DNA of 64,000 bases from Planctomycetota bacterium. GTDB taxonomy: Bacteria > Planctomycetota > Planctomycetia > Planctomycetales > Planctomycetaceae. Positions 9,819 through 18,130 of this stretch are shown piece by piece; the stretch's first letter is position 1, and each line of letters begins with the position of its first letter. The stretch lies in contig QWQG01000165.1 of the NCBI GenBank assembly GCA_003670925.1, positions 1 to 64,000 of the forward strand, read 5' to 3'. The translations under genes were made by a program, and so were the position numbers. The notes under the pieces are model-generated. The model was not told the DNA's origin, searched no databases, and worked only from the letters and a program-made list of their open reading frames with translations.

Positions 9819-9904
9819 GGCCAGGTGGCGAAATAGGCAGACGCACGGGACTTAAAATCCCGGGCCCCTAAAGGGGCGTACGGGTTCGATTCCCGTCCTG
9901 GCTA
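9819..9904 (+). tRNA. tRNA-Leu (anticodon UAA)
   Basis: The sequence folds as a class II tRNA of 86 bases. The acceptor GGCCAGG pairs with CCTGGCT, including the G1-U72 wobble also found in other bacterial tRNA-Leu(UAA). The D arm is AAATAGGCAGA-rich, and the anticodon stem CGGGA/TCCCG encloses CTTAAAA. A long variable arm pairs GGCCCCT with AGGGGC. The T arm ACGGG/CCCGT carries TTCGATT. The discriminator is A and the terminal CCA is not encoded. Confidence 0.97.
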
Positions 9905-10199
9905 ATTGAAAACTCAGTGCAAAATTGGTCGTGATAGCACGCTGCCGACCAAGCCGCGCTTGGTCGTTCCTATTTCTGGCGCTGCCGGGCTGCGTGGCGG
10001 TGTTGATGCTAGTGACGACCCTGAAGCTCTACCTGCTGGGATTGAACAGAGGGCTGTGGTAATCGAGCACAACACCAGTCGCATTGATCATGCGTATTTA
10101 CTCACCAAGTCGATACGGGGAACGCTCCTCGTCGCCCAAACCAGCGATGTTACGATTTGGGTAAGGTGTTGGTTGACGCTGCGGCTGTGGAAATGAGTC
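9905..10199. other. Accessory spacer with an unrecognised open frame
   Basis: A plus-strand frame (9906-10196, 96 codons) starts within two bases of the tRNA-Leu 3' end and has no ribosome binding site. A second frame here reads as a hydrophobic stretch that ends at a stop near 10060. Neither resembles a protein I know. The segment looks like decayed accessory DNA next to a tRNA gene. Confidence 0.4.
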
Positions 10200-10425
10200 T
10201 TAAGTCGCAACCAAATTGGTGATCTGCATTGATGTTGTCCGAGAACGATTTTCTTCTAAACTGAACTCACGGCGAGCCATCTGTGCTTGAGTCTCGATGT
10301 CTTGGCAGAGGCGATAAAGATTCAGTGCCTGTTCCGTCACGAGGCCGGCGACGGAGCATGAGCGTGACCTAGACATTCAAGGTCTTGCCACAGTGGGGGC
10401 AGGTGACTTCGATTCTATCAGACAT
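10200..10425 (-). pseudogene. Frameshifted small zinc-ribbon protein gene
   Basis: Reading leftwards from ATG at 10425, the frame gives MSDRIEVTCPHCGKTLNV and then TAG, only 18 codons. A neighbouring frame continues with AGLVTEQALNLYRLCQDI and an Arg/Glu-rich tail that ends in TAA at 10200. Joined, they would give a protein of about 75 residues with a CPHCG zinc knuckle followed by a helix. A GGAAG ribosome binding site precedes the ATG, and the ATG follows the stop of the ORF at 10435-10656 by only nine bases. The gene therefore looks like the second member of a small operon broken by a frameshift. Confidence 0.42.
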
Positions 10426-10434
10426 GGCTTCCGC

Positions 10435-10656
10435 TTATTTTTCTACCTGTACACTTGCAAGACAAACGCTAAATAACCCCCTACGCGTCATATCCGTTAT
10501 CGCCTCGGCAAGTCTCTCACGATACTGCCTCACAATTGCTTCGTCAATGCGGTCGTCAATCGTCCAAACAGGTATGACGCGAGCCGCGTAATCGCAAAGC
10601 AAGCATGGGGATTTCGGCCGCAACCGCGTCCTCTCCGACGGCACGTTCACATGCAA
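10435..10656 (-). CDS. Short hypothetical protein or remnant in the accessory zone
   Basis: The frame holds at most 73 codons. Its C-terminal 45 residues look protein-like: a WTIDDRIDEAIVRQYRERLAE stretch that should form an amphipathic helix. The N-terminal third is Arg/Pro-rich and has no ribosome binding site, so the true start may have been lost. It lies directly upstream of the broken zinc-ribbon gene with operon-like spacing. I do not recognise a family. Confidence 0.3.
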   Translation of the reverse strand: MHVNVPSERTRLRPKSPCLLCDYAARVIPVWTIDDRIDEAIVRQYRERLAEAITDMTRRGLFSVCLASVQVEK

Positions 10657-11053
10657 CTACGCAGCAGAGAGCAATCTTGGGGCGTGGTGGTGATGGTTCA
10701 AGCCAAAGCCAAACGCAAGCTGATGATGGTTCCACCACGGCCTAAGGGCATGATAACGCACGGCAAATTGCGGCGGCTGGCGTGCAACAACTCGTTAGCG
10801 GCGGTCAATGCGCAATTCTCGGAGATTCGATAAGTTCTCCCGGGATAACACACACCCTAGATCATGCGAGGTGTTTTTTTCTGTGATGCACGCAATAAGG
10901 TTGGCGCCAACTCGGTGTCAGCCACAGATCACGCACACGGGATGCGGGGGAGATTGGACCAACGTGGGGCAAAACCACGAGACTGAACCTGCGGGATAGG
11001 GTTAGTGCCCGGCACGCCGGACTCATCATTCCGTCTGCCACGTATCTAGTTTA
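10657..11053. other. Accessory spacer upstream of the integrase
   Basis: No intact gene is visible. A Lys/Arg-rich plus-strand frame ends at 10833 and could be a degraded fragment. A weak hairpin, ACACC paired with GGTGT before seven T residues (about 10850-10880), looks terminator-like. The bases just before the integrase contain no strong ribosome binding site for the ATG at 11054. Confidence 0.4.
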
Positions 11054-12223
11054 ATGATCAACTCTGATGAAAGTGAAAGCCATGGCAGCGGCACGCAAAC
11101 GCAGCGACGGTTTATCGGCAAAATGTTAGACGAAAGGTGGCAGGCATCGCTCGGGATTGGCACAGATGTTAAGCGACACCGCAAAGCAAGCTACGGCAAG
11201 ACACGGGGGGAAGTTCAAAAGAAACTCCGGGCGGCACAAACAGCAAACGATGCCGGCCAATTGCCGACCACAACAAAGACAACTGGGGCCGAATACCTGA
11301 AGTTCTGGATGGAGAACATCAGCCGCGCTGCAGTATCAACGAAAGATCGGTATCAGGCCGACATCACGAAGCATATCAACCCGGTCATCGGCAAGGTTCG
11401 CCGGCAACAATTGACCGGACTGCACATTGACAGCGTGCTCAGCAAAGCACGAAGTGTTGAATTGTCACCCCGAAGTCAGCAGCACATTTTCAGCGTGCTC
11501 AGTAAAACGTTGAACGATGCTGTTAAGCGGGATCTGATTGGATTCAATCCATGTGCCAAGTCAGACAAGCCACGTCTGAGGAAATCGAAACACACGATTT
11601 GGACGGCGGACCAATCGCAGGCATTCCTGAAACATGTTGTTGGACATCGCTTTCTTGCACTGTTCACGCTCGCCATGTTCACGGGGATGCGGCAAGGTGA
11701 ATCCCTGGCGTTGTTCTGGTCCGACATCGACTGGACAAAGAACGAAATCCAGATTTCCAGAACCCTGACCGACAACAAAGGCAAGGCCACTATCGGAGAA
11801 GTTCCGAAGACTGACGCCGGAGACCGGGCAATCATTGTTCCGCCTTACGTCATGGATGCGATGGACAAGCATCGTGGCCGGATGATGATGGACGGACACC
11901 CGACGTCCGGCGAGAACCTTGTGTTCTGTAATCATGCGGGAAAGATCATCAACCGCAACAACCTTTTCAGCAGGACGTTTAAACCCTTGTGTGCGAAGGC
12001 CGGGGTTCCTGTTCTGGTCTGGCACGAAATGCGGCATACGACCGCTACGCTACTTCTGGAGAGTGGAATTCCGATCAACAACGTATCGGAACTGCTGGGA
12101 CATGCCAGTTCAGTCGTGACATCGCGAATCTATGCACACGCGACAAAGACGGGCATGGCGAGGGTGACAGCGGCAACGGCGAATCTGTTTCAGCCGATCA
12201 AAGCCGATAGCCCCGAAAATTGA
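11054..12223 (+). CDS. Tyrosine recombinase (phage-type integrase), possibly with a frameshifted N terminus
   Basis: The product has up to 389 residues. It carries an AP2-like/SAM-like N-terminal arm-binding region (about 25-165) and a C-terminal catalytic domain. Visible catalytic residues are Arg in FTGMRQGE, His-x-x-Arg in HEMRHTTATLL, the second His in LLGHASS and the nucleophile Tyr in RIYAHA. It sits 75 bases from the 3' end of tRNA-Phe, the usual attachment target of such enzymes. The start is doubtful. A second ATG at 11082, in another frame and behind GAAAG, encodes MAAARKRSDG, a typical integrase N terminus, and that frame then stops. This suggests a frameshift near 11110. Initiation at the ATG at 11123 (about 366 residues) is also possible. 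Confidence 0.85.
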   Translation: MINSDESESHGSGTQTQRRFIGKMLDERWQASLGIGTDVKRHRKASYGKTRGEVQKKLRAAQTANDAGQLPTTTKTTGAEYLKFWMENISRAAVSTKDRYQADITKHINPVIGKVRRQQLTGLHIDSVLSKARSVELSPRSQQHIFSVLSKTLNDAVKRDLIGFNPCAKSDKPRLRKSKHTIWTADQSQAFLKHVVGHRFLALFTLAMFTGMRQGESLALFWSDIDWTKNEIQISRTLTDNKGKATIGEVPKTDAGDRAIIVPPYVMDAMDKHRGRMMMDGHPTSGENLVFCNHAGKIINRNNLFSRTFKPLCAKAGVPVLVWHEMRHTTATLLLESGIPINNVSELLGHASSVVTSRIYAHATKTGMARVTAATANLFQPIKADSPEN

Positions 12224-12226
12224 AAT

Positions 12227-12250
12227 TGGGGGCAGAACTGGGGGCAGAAC
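12227..12250. repeat. Tandem 12-bp direct repeat downstream of the integrase
   Basis: TGGGGGCAGAAC occurs twice in immediate succession (12227-12238 and 12239-12250), between the integrase stop codon and the tRNA-Phe terminator. The repeats partly resemble the TGGGCAGAGGGGG end of the tRNA gene read on the same strand. They could be recombinase-binding or attachment-related sites. Their position is the only functional evidence. Confidence 0.6.
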
Positions 12251-12256
12251 ACAAAA

Positions 12257-12287
12257 AAAGGGTTTCCGATTTTTTCGGAAACCCTTT
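12257..12287. terminator. Strong bidirectional terminator between integrase and tRNA-Phe
   Basis: AAAGGGTTTCCGA (12257-12269) pairs perfectly over 13 bases with TCGGAAACCCTTT (12275-12287) around a T-rich five-base loop. An A-run lies to the left and a T-rich tract to the right, so it can end both the integrase transcript and the convergent tRNA-Phe transcript. Confidence 0.85.
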
Positions 12288-12298
12288 GTTTTATTGCA

Positions 12299-12371
12299 TG
12301 GGCAGAGGGGGAATTGAACCCCCGACACCAGGATTTTCAGTCCTGTGCTCTACCAACTGAGCTATCTGCCC
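12299..12371 (-). tRNA. tRNA-Phe (anticodon GAA)
   Basis: On the minus strand the 73 bases fold into a class I tRNA. The acceptor GGGCAGA pairs with TCTGCCC, and the D arm contains AGCTCAGTTGGTAGAGC. The anticodon loop CTGAAAA lies between AGGA-type stem arms and gives GAA. The T arm GGGGG/CCCCC carries TTCAATT. The discriminator is A and CCA is not encoded. The 3' end faces the integrase gene, so this tRNA is the likely integration target of the accessory element to its left. Confidence 0.97.
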
Positions 12372-12380
12372 GAAAAAGCG

Positions 12381-12405
12381 TTTTGCGATGGCGTCCATCG
12401 CAAAA
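12381..12405. repeat. Perfect 11-bp inverted repeat just upstream of tRNA-Phe
   Basis: TTTTGCGATGG (12381-12391) and CCATCGCAAAA (12395-12405) form a perfect dyad around CGT. It lies nine bases beyond the tRNA 5' end, inside the region that should hold the tRNA promoter or leader. It could be an operator, a leader hairpin or a terminator for transcription arriving from the right. Confidence 0.6.
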
Positions 12406-12566
12406 TACCTTCACCCGCAGTCTTGGTTTCTATCAAACCCGACTGCGAGGCGGGGATGTTAGGGATTCATTTGAGCCATTACAAGACTTGGCACACGGGT
12501 TGAGCAACTTCGGGACACAGGATTCCAAAAAACATCATTCGTACCACATTTCCGCAGGAGATGACG

Positions 12567-15455
12567 TTAATGGCTCTTTTCCGGAAACACAGGACGAATC
12601 CTTGGGAAGCGGGGTACACGGGCAATGATACTTGCCGCCCGAATGCCTTTGGAATGGGATTTTTTTGCAGGAATCGCCTGGGCTGCCGGAGAATTTGCTT
12701 CAAGTAATGCGTCACTTTGAACCGGACTTGAAGGGACGATCTTTTCATTCCGTCGTTTTTCAGCGGCCTCGATCACAGCTCCTAGTGGTCCGGCGAGGAG
12801 GGCCGGCAACAGGATCACGTCACCCCAAAGTGCGGCGAAAATCATCCCTGCCATGATCCAGCCAAAGCGGCTGATTAAAAGTAGCTCCACAGGATACAAG
12901 GCCAGCATCCCGATCCCAATCGCGGCGCTGGTCTGCCAAAGAGCCGGAGCACAGTGTTCCAGTGATTTCGCGACAGCCTCTTGGCGGGGCATTCCCTGAC
13001 GCAACAATTCACGAAACCACGTGATCAGATGCAGTGTTCCATCGACGGCGAGTCCTAACGCAACGGATGCTGTAATCATCGTGCCGATATCAACGCGAAT
13101 CCCCGTCCAACCCAGCAGACCAAAAATCATCGCGACGGGCATCACATTCGGAAGCATGGCAAACAACGCGGCCGAAAGACTCCGCAGCATGCCAGCCATC
13201 ACGGCACAAATTAGCAGCAAAGCCATGCCAAAACTGCTGATCAGACTTTCCAGTAATGCGTTCTGCGTCCGCAAAAAAATGGGTACAAGTCCGGTGACGC
13301 GATGCACGGGCCTCCCGGCAGGAAATGTGGAGAGTTGCCGATCTGCGATCTCCCCCAGTTCCTTGGTCAAGATTGCGTAATCACAGTCCGACAAGATGCT
13401 GGACTGACAAGTGATTCGCCAGACTTCGTCGCCTGCGACATTCAGTTGCTCATCGCCCGATATCTTCCAGTCCGTCGATTTCTGAGGCAGTGCAATGAAC
13501 GACGCCAAGCCTTCGCCCGTTTCGCCACCCTTTTGGAGGCGTTCGTGTATTTTCTTTCCGATCAGATTCTCGCGAAGTTGAGCCTTACGACGTGCCCCGT
13601 TACTTTCGGCTGCATCGTCCTGTTTCTGCAAGTTAATAAACGATGCCAGCGACAACGTTCCGCTAACTTCAGGGTGCTCCTTCAGCGCCCGCTGAATCCC
13701 CAAAATGGCCCGGGCACGATCCAAGAAGGGAACTTTCTCCTGCATTTCCTGACTGAATCGCACAATCGTATCGACTGAGACAATTCCCGAAAGGTTCTCT
13801 TCAAGGAAGCGATAGTCCTGTAACACCCTTGAATCGTCCGGGAAATAGCGAATCACTTTCGTCTCGGTGCGAAAATAAAACATGCCCCAGAGGCAAATCG
13901 CCGTGAGCGCGAGATTCAGGAGACATGTCTTGCCGCGATGCAGTGCCAAAAATTGCCCTAGGCGATTCCAGATTTGATTGTTGATGTGTTCAGGTTGCGG
14001 TGGCCGGAGAGGCCAGTAAAGCATCAGCGACGGCAGAACGTAAAGCACGCACAGGAATGAAATAATGCAGCCGATGGCAGAATAGATTCCAAAGTCACGC
14101 ACGGGGATCAGCGAACTTACAGCCAATGAAGCGAGTCCGATTGCCGTCGTTACGCTTGCGAGGAAACAAGGCCACCAAGCCATGCGTGCTGCATGGACAA
14201 CGGATTTCGTGGCATCGTCGATCCCGGAGTTTTTCCAGTAGTTACAGATGTGAATTGCGCCCGAGGTGGTAATCACCATCAGCAGCGTCGGCATGACCAC
14301 GATCACCATGTTCATGGTGCCGCCAGTCACAGGCACCAGAGCCACTGCAGCAAACGAACATAGAATGGAAACGGACTGGACCAAAATCGCGAGTCGCAGG
14401 CTTCGCAGCATGAAGTATGTCAGGAATAAACTGATCGCAAACGACAGCAGAATCGGTGAGCGATGGTACAGGTTCCAAGCCGGAGCCGCCTTGTTCCATC
14501 CAGCCTGCACAACTGCTTTGTTCAATGAGGTTGCTGCTACTGCCCGACCGCCAAGATGCAGTTGTGACTCGGGAATTCCTTCAGCTAGGGCCGCGGCACG
14601 AATTAAGGCGATGGCTGCCATCTGGTCTGCTTCGCCCATTTCACTGAGTCCAACCGACATCGCAGCCATTGAGCCACGTACAAACCATGTGCTTTCAATA
14701 CAGGTTTCATCCGGATTGTTTGGAACCTTCATGGCAGCCAAAGCCTGCAGGAATCTCTTTGTCACATCATGGTCGATGTGCATTCGTGGCCAGTCAAGTT
14801 GAATGTCGGGCTCAGCCTGATTGGTGACATAGAGACGCGCCCCTTCATAAACCTGCCAGCCTGGCTCATCCTCCAGATCCAGATGCTGATCCGTAGGTTG
14901 CGGAAGTGAGCGTTCAATCATTTTTACGTCTAGCCCGAACTGCGATTTTGCAAGATCGGCGATTTCTCTTCCAATGCGCAGCGTGTTCGTGCGTTCCTGT
15001 GCAGTCGCACTGAGCTTCAAACACAGGGGGCCTTGCCCGACAAGCAAACCTTGGATGCTGTCCAATGCGACATCAAATGAAATGCCCTCGCTCATCATGC
15101 GTTTGAGGACGTCTGCGGGAACGGTCACATCATCGATCAGTTGCGAGCCGCCCTCACGTGTACCACCCTTTTCGATGCCCGACAGCCGTTGTGACATGGC
15201 CATCAGTCGCGGGTCGGTGACTGAACAGTCGTCCCAAGACACCAAGACGTTGTCTTGACTGGGAAACAAGTCCTGACACCAGTGCAAGATTTTTGCCTGA
15301 GGATCTTGGTCCGGTAACCAGCCCGTGACGTCGTTATCCAGCTGAATATATTTCAGCGACCATCCCATCACGGGAATCAGGAATACGATCCCGGTAAGAA
15401 GCCAGAGAGAAAGCCCATGCCCCCAAAGGTCTCGGCGTTCGAAAAACGACTTCAT
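12567..15455 (-). CDS. RND superfamily (MMPL-type) exporter
   Basis: The 962-residue product has the two-fold RND design. Each half has one hydrophobic helix (first: LWLLTGIVFLIPVMGWSL), a large periplasmic domain (about 40-330 and 530-730) and a five-helix bundle (about 335-500 and 735-900). The motif DNDVTGWLPD soon after helix 1 is typical of MMPL/sterol-sensing-like exporters that move lipids or hydrophobic molecules. The last 60 residues are basic and probably cytoplasmic. The gene stands alone, with no membrane-fusion protein or outer-membrane channel beside it, which fits the MMPL rather than the tripartite HAE class. Substrate is unknown. Confidence 0.88.
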   Translation of the reverse strand: MKSFFERRDLWGHGLSLWLLTGIVFLIPVMGWSLKYIQLDNDVTGWLPDQDPQAKILHWCQDLFPSQDNVLVSWDDCSVTDPRLMAMSQRLSGIEKGGTREGGSQLIDDVTVPADVLKRMMSEGISFDVALDSIQGLLVGQGPLCLKLSATAQERTNTLRIGREIADLAKSQFGLDVKMIERSLPQPTDQHLDLEDEPGWQVYEGARLYVTNQAEPDIQLDWPRMHIDHDVTKRFLQALAAMKVPNNPDETCIESTWFVRGSMAAMSVGLSEMGEADQMAAIALIRAAALAEGIPESQLHLGGRAVAATSLNKAVVQAGWNKAAPAWNLYHRSPILLSFAISLFLTYFMLRSLRLAILVQSVSILCSFAAVALVPVTGGTMNMVIVVMPTLLMVITTSGAIHICNYWKNSGIDDATKSVVHAARMAWWPCFLASVTTAIGLASLAVSSLIPVRDFGIYSAIGCIISFLCVLYVLPSLMLYWPLRPPQPEHINNQIWNRLGQFLALHRGKTCLLNLALTAICLWGMFYFRTETKVIRYFPDDSRVLQDYRFLEENLSGIVSVDTIVRFSQEMQEKVPFLDRARAILGIQRALKEHPEVSGTLSLASFINLQKQDDAAESNGARRKAQLRENLIGKKIHERLQKGGETGEGLASFIALPQKSTDWKISGDEQLNVAGDEVWRITCQSSILSDCDYAILTKELGEIADRQLSTFPAGRPVHRVTGLVPIFLRTQNALLESLISSFGMALLLICAVMAGMLRSLSAALFAMLPNVMPVAMIFGLLGWTGIRVDIGTMITASVALGLAVDGTLHLITWFRELLRQGMPRQEAVAKSLEHCAPALWQTSAAIGIGMLALYPVELLLISRFGWIMAGMIFAALWGDVILLPALLAGPLGAVIEAAEKRRNEKIVPSSPVQSDALLEANSPAAQAIPAKKSHSKGIRAASIIARVPRFPRIRPVFPEKSH

Positions 15456-16030
15456 GTCGTTCGTCCGATCATTCTGAATTGACTGCGGATAAACAGGTGG
15501 GACTGATCGATTCGCGGAGAACGCAGCGAAGGACCTAGTCTGCTTTAGTCATCGACCGACGTCTGGATGAGGTACCATCGGAAATGCTATTTCTCCAACC
15601 ATCACCCCATTTCTCCCCGCGGAATGCACTGCAGAAATGGGTTGTTTTCATTGATGCAATGCGGCAATCTAGGCAGCCTGCACAGGATTTTTCAACGCTG
15701 ATTTTACCGGCTGCCAGCAAGGCAACTCTGCCTGAGGATCGACGAAGGCCCATAAGTCGATCAACAAACGGAGTGCTTCGGGCATGCAAACTTGATTCAG
15801 CTTGGGCTGTTGCCGGATCGCGAACTCACGTGATCAGTGGAGTGTGGCAGCGGCTGTGAGGGTTTTTACGATTGCAACGGCACGCTGTTGTTCGGCAACG
15901 TATTGGAATTCAAACGAGTCCGGCACGTGGTTGATGTCTATGCTAGGTTACCTCGGGCCGGCTGTATCATGACATCCGGGTTCTGCTCTCAACCGTCCAC
16001 TGCGGCGGTTGTTCTTGATCACGCAATGCC
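15456..16030. promoter_or_regulatory. Divergent 575-base intergenic region
   Basis: This region separates the exporter (minus) from the membrane protein at 16031 (plus). Only short open frames without ribosome binding sites occur. Sequences near 15870 and 15920 contain GGCACG elements, but the matching GC of a sigma-54 site is wrongly spaced. No feature can be supported beyond the presumed promoters. Confidence 0.4.
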
Positions 16031-17773
16031 ATGCACCCCACATCCCCATCATCCATCCCGCGCTGGTTACACTCTGGGATTCTCACGCTGTTGATGCTAG
16101 TTGCAGCCAATCTGTTGGCATGGCGCAGTATCGAACCCGACCTGTGGGGACATATTCAGTACGGCGAAGACTGGATTCACGCAGGTAGAATGCCCACCAC
16201 CGCCAGTCACACGTATGCGACTCCTGAGCAGCCATGGGTCAACCATGAAAATCTGTTCGAACTGGCCGTGGCCTGCGGTCAGCGATCGATTGGTGGCTGT
16301 GGATTAATGATATTCAAATGTTTCTCAGGACTATGGTTGCTCTGGATAATGGTCCGGAATGCGTCGCGATCTGCAGTGCCCATATTGGTGGCAACCGTGG
16401 CTGTCATTCCTGTTGTGGCGGGGCTTGCGGAATTCTGGCTGATGCGTCCGCAACTCTTCAGTTTTCTATTCTTTGGGATCCTGCTGGTTGCCATCGACCG
16501 CGGATTTCGTGATTGGCAAACAACGAAGACGGTCGATCTGCGGTGGCTGTGGTGCTGTATTCCCCTGATGATCGCATGGACTAATTCGCACGGCGGGTTT
16601 GCGGCTGGACTTTGTGTATTTCTGGCGGTGCTGGGATTGCGTGGCATTGAATTGTGGCTGCAGCAAGGTCGCATGGCAACCCGCACTTTGACTCAATTTG
16701 CCGTGCTTGGTGTGGCTGCCATGCTTTCCGTGTTGGTCAATCCGTACGGCTATGAACTGCCTTACTGGATGTTGGTGTCGCTCAGTCAGCCACGGCCAGA
16801 AGTGTCTGAATGGGCAAGTATTCTCGACGGCGGTGGTGTGCTGTTCCCGTTTCTCGCGTTGTCGGGATTGTCGCTCGGATGCGTCTGTCTCACCCGTTTT
16901 AAGCGTGACTGGGTGCAGATCATCGTGCTTGGACTCATCGCCGTGCAGTCAATTGGCCACCTGCGGCATCTGCCGTTCTTTGCAATCGCCTTCGGATTCT
17001 GGATGCCGCAACACGTCTGGTCCCTGTGGCATCGACTTGTCGCATGGCGTCCGACACTGGGAGTCCACGAAGTATTCACCAGTCGCGCCGCGCGGCTGAT
17101 TGCACTGGAGGTGGCTGCCGTTGCCGCCGGACTTGTGGGATTGTTGTGTTCTACGATTGCAACATTTGGTGTTGATCGAAGTCAGTATCCCGTCTCTGCT
17201 TTTGAATATATGGCGCACGAACGTCTGAATGGACGCTTGGTGGTCACTTTCGACTGGGCACAGTATGCCTTGGCCGCTCTCGCACCCGACACAACTGTTG
17301 GCTTCGATGGTCGCTACGACACCTGCTATCCGCAGACCGTGGTGGACATGAATTTTGATCTGCTGTTTGGTTCAGACATGTCACGTCGCCATCGCGGTGC
17401 TGAGTCCGGGCCAGTGGATTCGAATCGTGTCCTTGAATTTGGAAATCCCGATCTGGTGCTCATGGATTGCATCGGCGACGTGTCTGCCGTGCTGCATCTG
17501 GACAATCATCCAGATTGGATTCCGTTGTATCGCGACGGACGAGCCGCTCTGTGGGGCCGCAGTTCTGTCTTTAACGCCCCGGCTTCTCCACGTTATGTGG
17601 CTCCTGAACGGCGTAGGATTTCTGCTGTGATGCCGGAGGGGATTGCCGCATGGCCAGGGTTTCCCAACCGTTCTGGCCGCAATGCCTTTTCCCCTAGTGT
17701 TGCCGCCAACGCATCCGGCGCAAGTCGGGTAAGCACAAGTTGGACAGAGTTGGAAGCGGCAAGTCAGCGCTAA
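16031..17773 (+). CDS. Polytopic membrane protein, GT-C-like
   Basis: The 580-residue product has about ten hydrophobic segments in its first 370 residues and a soluble C-terminal domain. After the first helix comes EPDLWGHIQYGEDWI and then PTTASHTYATPEQPWVNHENL. This acidic loop plus PW-x-NHE motif is the hallmark of a family of bacterial membrane proteins related to GT-C (dolichol-phosphate-sugar-type) glycosyltransferases. The C-terminal part contains VGFDGRYDTCYP. Transfer of a lipid-linked sugar to an envelope acceptor is a reasonable inference, but not proven. The gene is monocistronic and is followed by a hairpin terminator. Confidence 0.75.
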   Translation: MHPTSPSSIPRWLHSGILTLLMLVAANLLAWRSIEPDLWGHIQYGEDWIHAGRMPTTASHTYATPEQPWVNHENLFELAVACGQRSIGGCGLMIFKCFSGLWLLWIMVRNASRSAVPILVATVAVIPVVAGLAEFWLMRPQLFSFLFFGILLVAIDRGFRDWQTTKTVDLRWLWCCIPLMIAWTNSHGGFAAGLCVFLAVLGLRGIELWLQQGRMATRTLTQFAVLGVAAMLSVLVNPYGYELPYWMLVSLSQPRPEVSEWASILDGGGVLFPFLALSGLSLGCVCLTRFKRDWVQIIVLGLIAVQSIGHLRHLPFFAIAFGFWMPQHVWSLWHRLVAWRPTLGVHEVFTSRAARLIALEVAAVAAGLVGLLCSTIATFGVDRSQYPVSAFEYMAHERLNGRLVVTFDWAQYALAALAPDTTVGFDGRYDTCYPQTVVDMNFDLLFGSDMSRRHRGAESGPVDSNRVLEFGNPDLVLMDCIGDVSAVLHLDNHPDWIPLYRDGRAALWGRSSVFNAPASPRYVAPERRRISAVMPEGIAAWPGFPNRSGRNAFSPSVAANASGASRVSTSWTELEAASQR

Positions 17774-17905
17774 GCCGGCATGCCTTCACAAGTCCCCCCG
17801 CCAAGGGACGGTCACTGTGTTTTCGGCTTGCTGGAATATTCCCCCTAAAATTAGCACAGCCTGCTCTCGCAAGAGCCAGCGGACAATTCGCGGACAGGAA
17901 ATTTT

Positions 17906-17926
17906 TTCCCTACGGGGAATTTTTTT
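17906..17926 (+). terminator. UACG-tetraloop terminator
   Basis: TTCCC (17906-17910) and GGGAA (17915-17919) enclose TACG, giving the extra-stable C(UACG)G tetraloop, followed by seven T residues. The stem is short but the arrangement fits an intrinsic terminator for the gene ending at 17773. Confidence 0.5.
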
Positions 17927-18042
17927 CCATCCAAAGAGGTTGCTCGGGCAGGCCAAGGCCAGCCATTTTACCGGACCCACACAATCGCTTTACGCAGGAA
18001 GACCCTTGCTTCCCGCACATTCCACGTGGCTTGAACTTATTC

Positions 18043-18058
18043 TGGCGCGAGACTTGCA
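18043..18058 (+). promoter_or_regulatory. Sigma-54 (RpoN) promoter of the flagellar cluster
   Basis: TGGCGCGAGACTTGCA matches the sigma-54 consensus TGGCACG-N4-TTGCA with one substitution. GG and GC have the exact -24/-12 spacing. The preceding base is C, also preferred. Transcription would start near 18070, about 60 bases before the flgF ATG. Sigma-54 control of rod, ring and hook genes is common in other flagellated bacteria and requires an enhancer-binding activator, which is not in this window. Confidence 0.75.
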
Positions 18059-18130
18059 GAGAGGGTTTCAAGGAAGGCTGCACAATTGGGCGTGCAGCGG
18101 GGCTGTGTATATCTCACGGATGAAGATTCC

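Noticed and set aside
9906-10196. Possible CheB-like fragment (VVPISGAAGLRGG resembling VVIGASAGG)
   Set aside because: Only a handful of residues agree, the following active-site blocks are missing, and there is no ribosome binding site.
10391-10401. TGGGGGCAG near 10393 as a left attachment copy of the tRNA-Phe end
   Set aside because: The match is only nine bases, and the sequence is the codons of a CPHCG zinc knuckle.
12110-12328. 72-codon minus-strand frame running through the tRNA-Phe terminator
   Set aside because: It overlaps tRNA and terminator sequence and the integrase 3' end; such translations of tRNA flanks are a common artefact.
15870-15940. GGCACG elements as sigma-54 promoters before the membrane protein at 16031
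   Set aside because: The downstream element is at the wrong distance; TTG lies one base too close and GC is absent.
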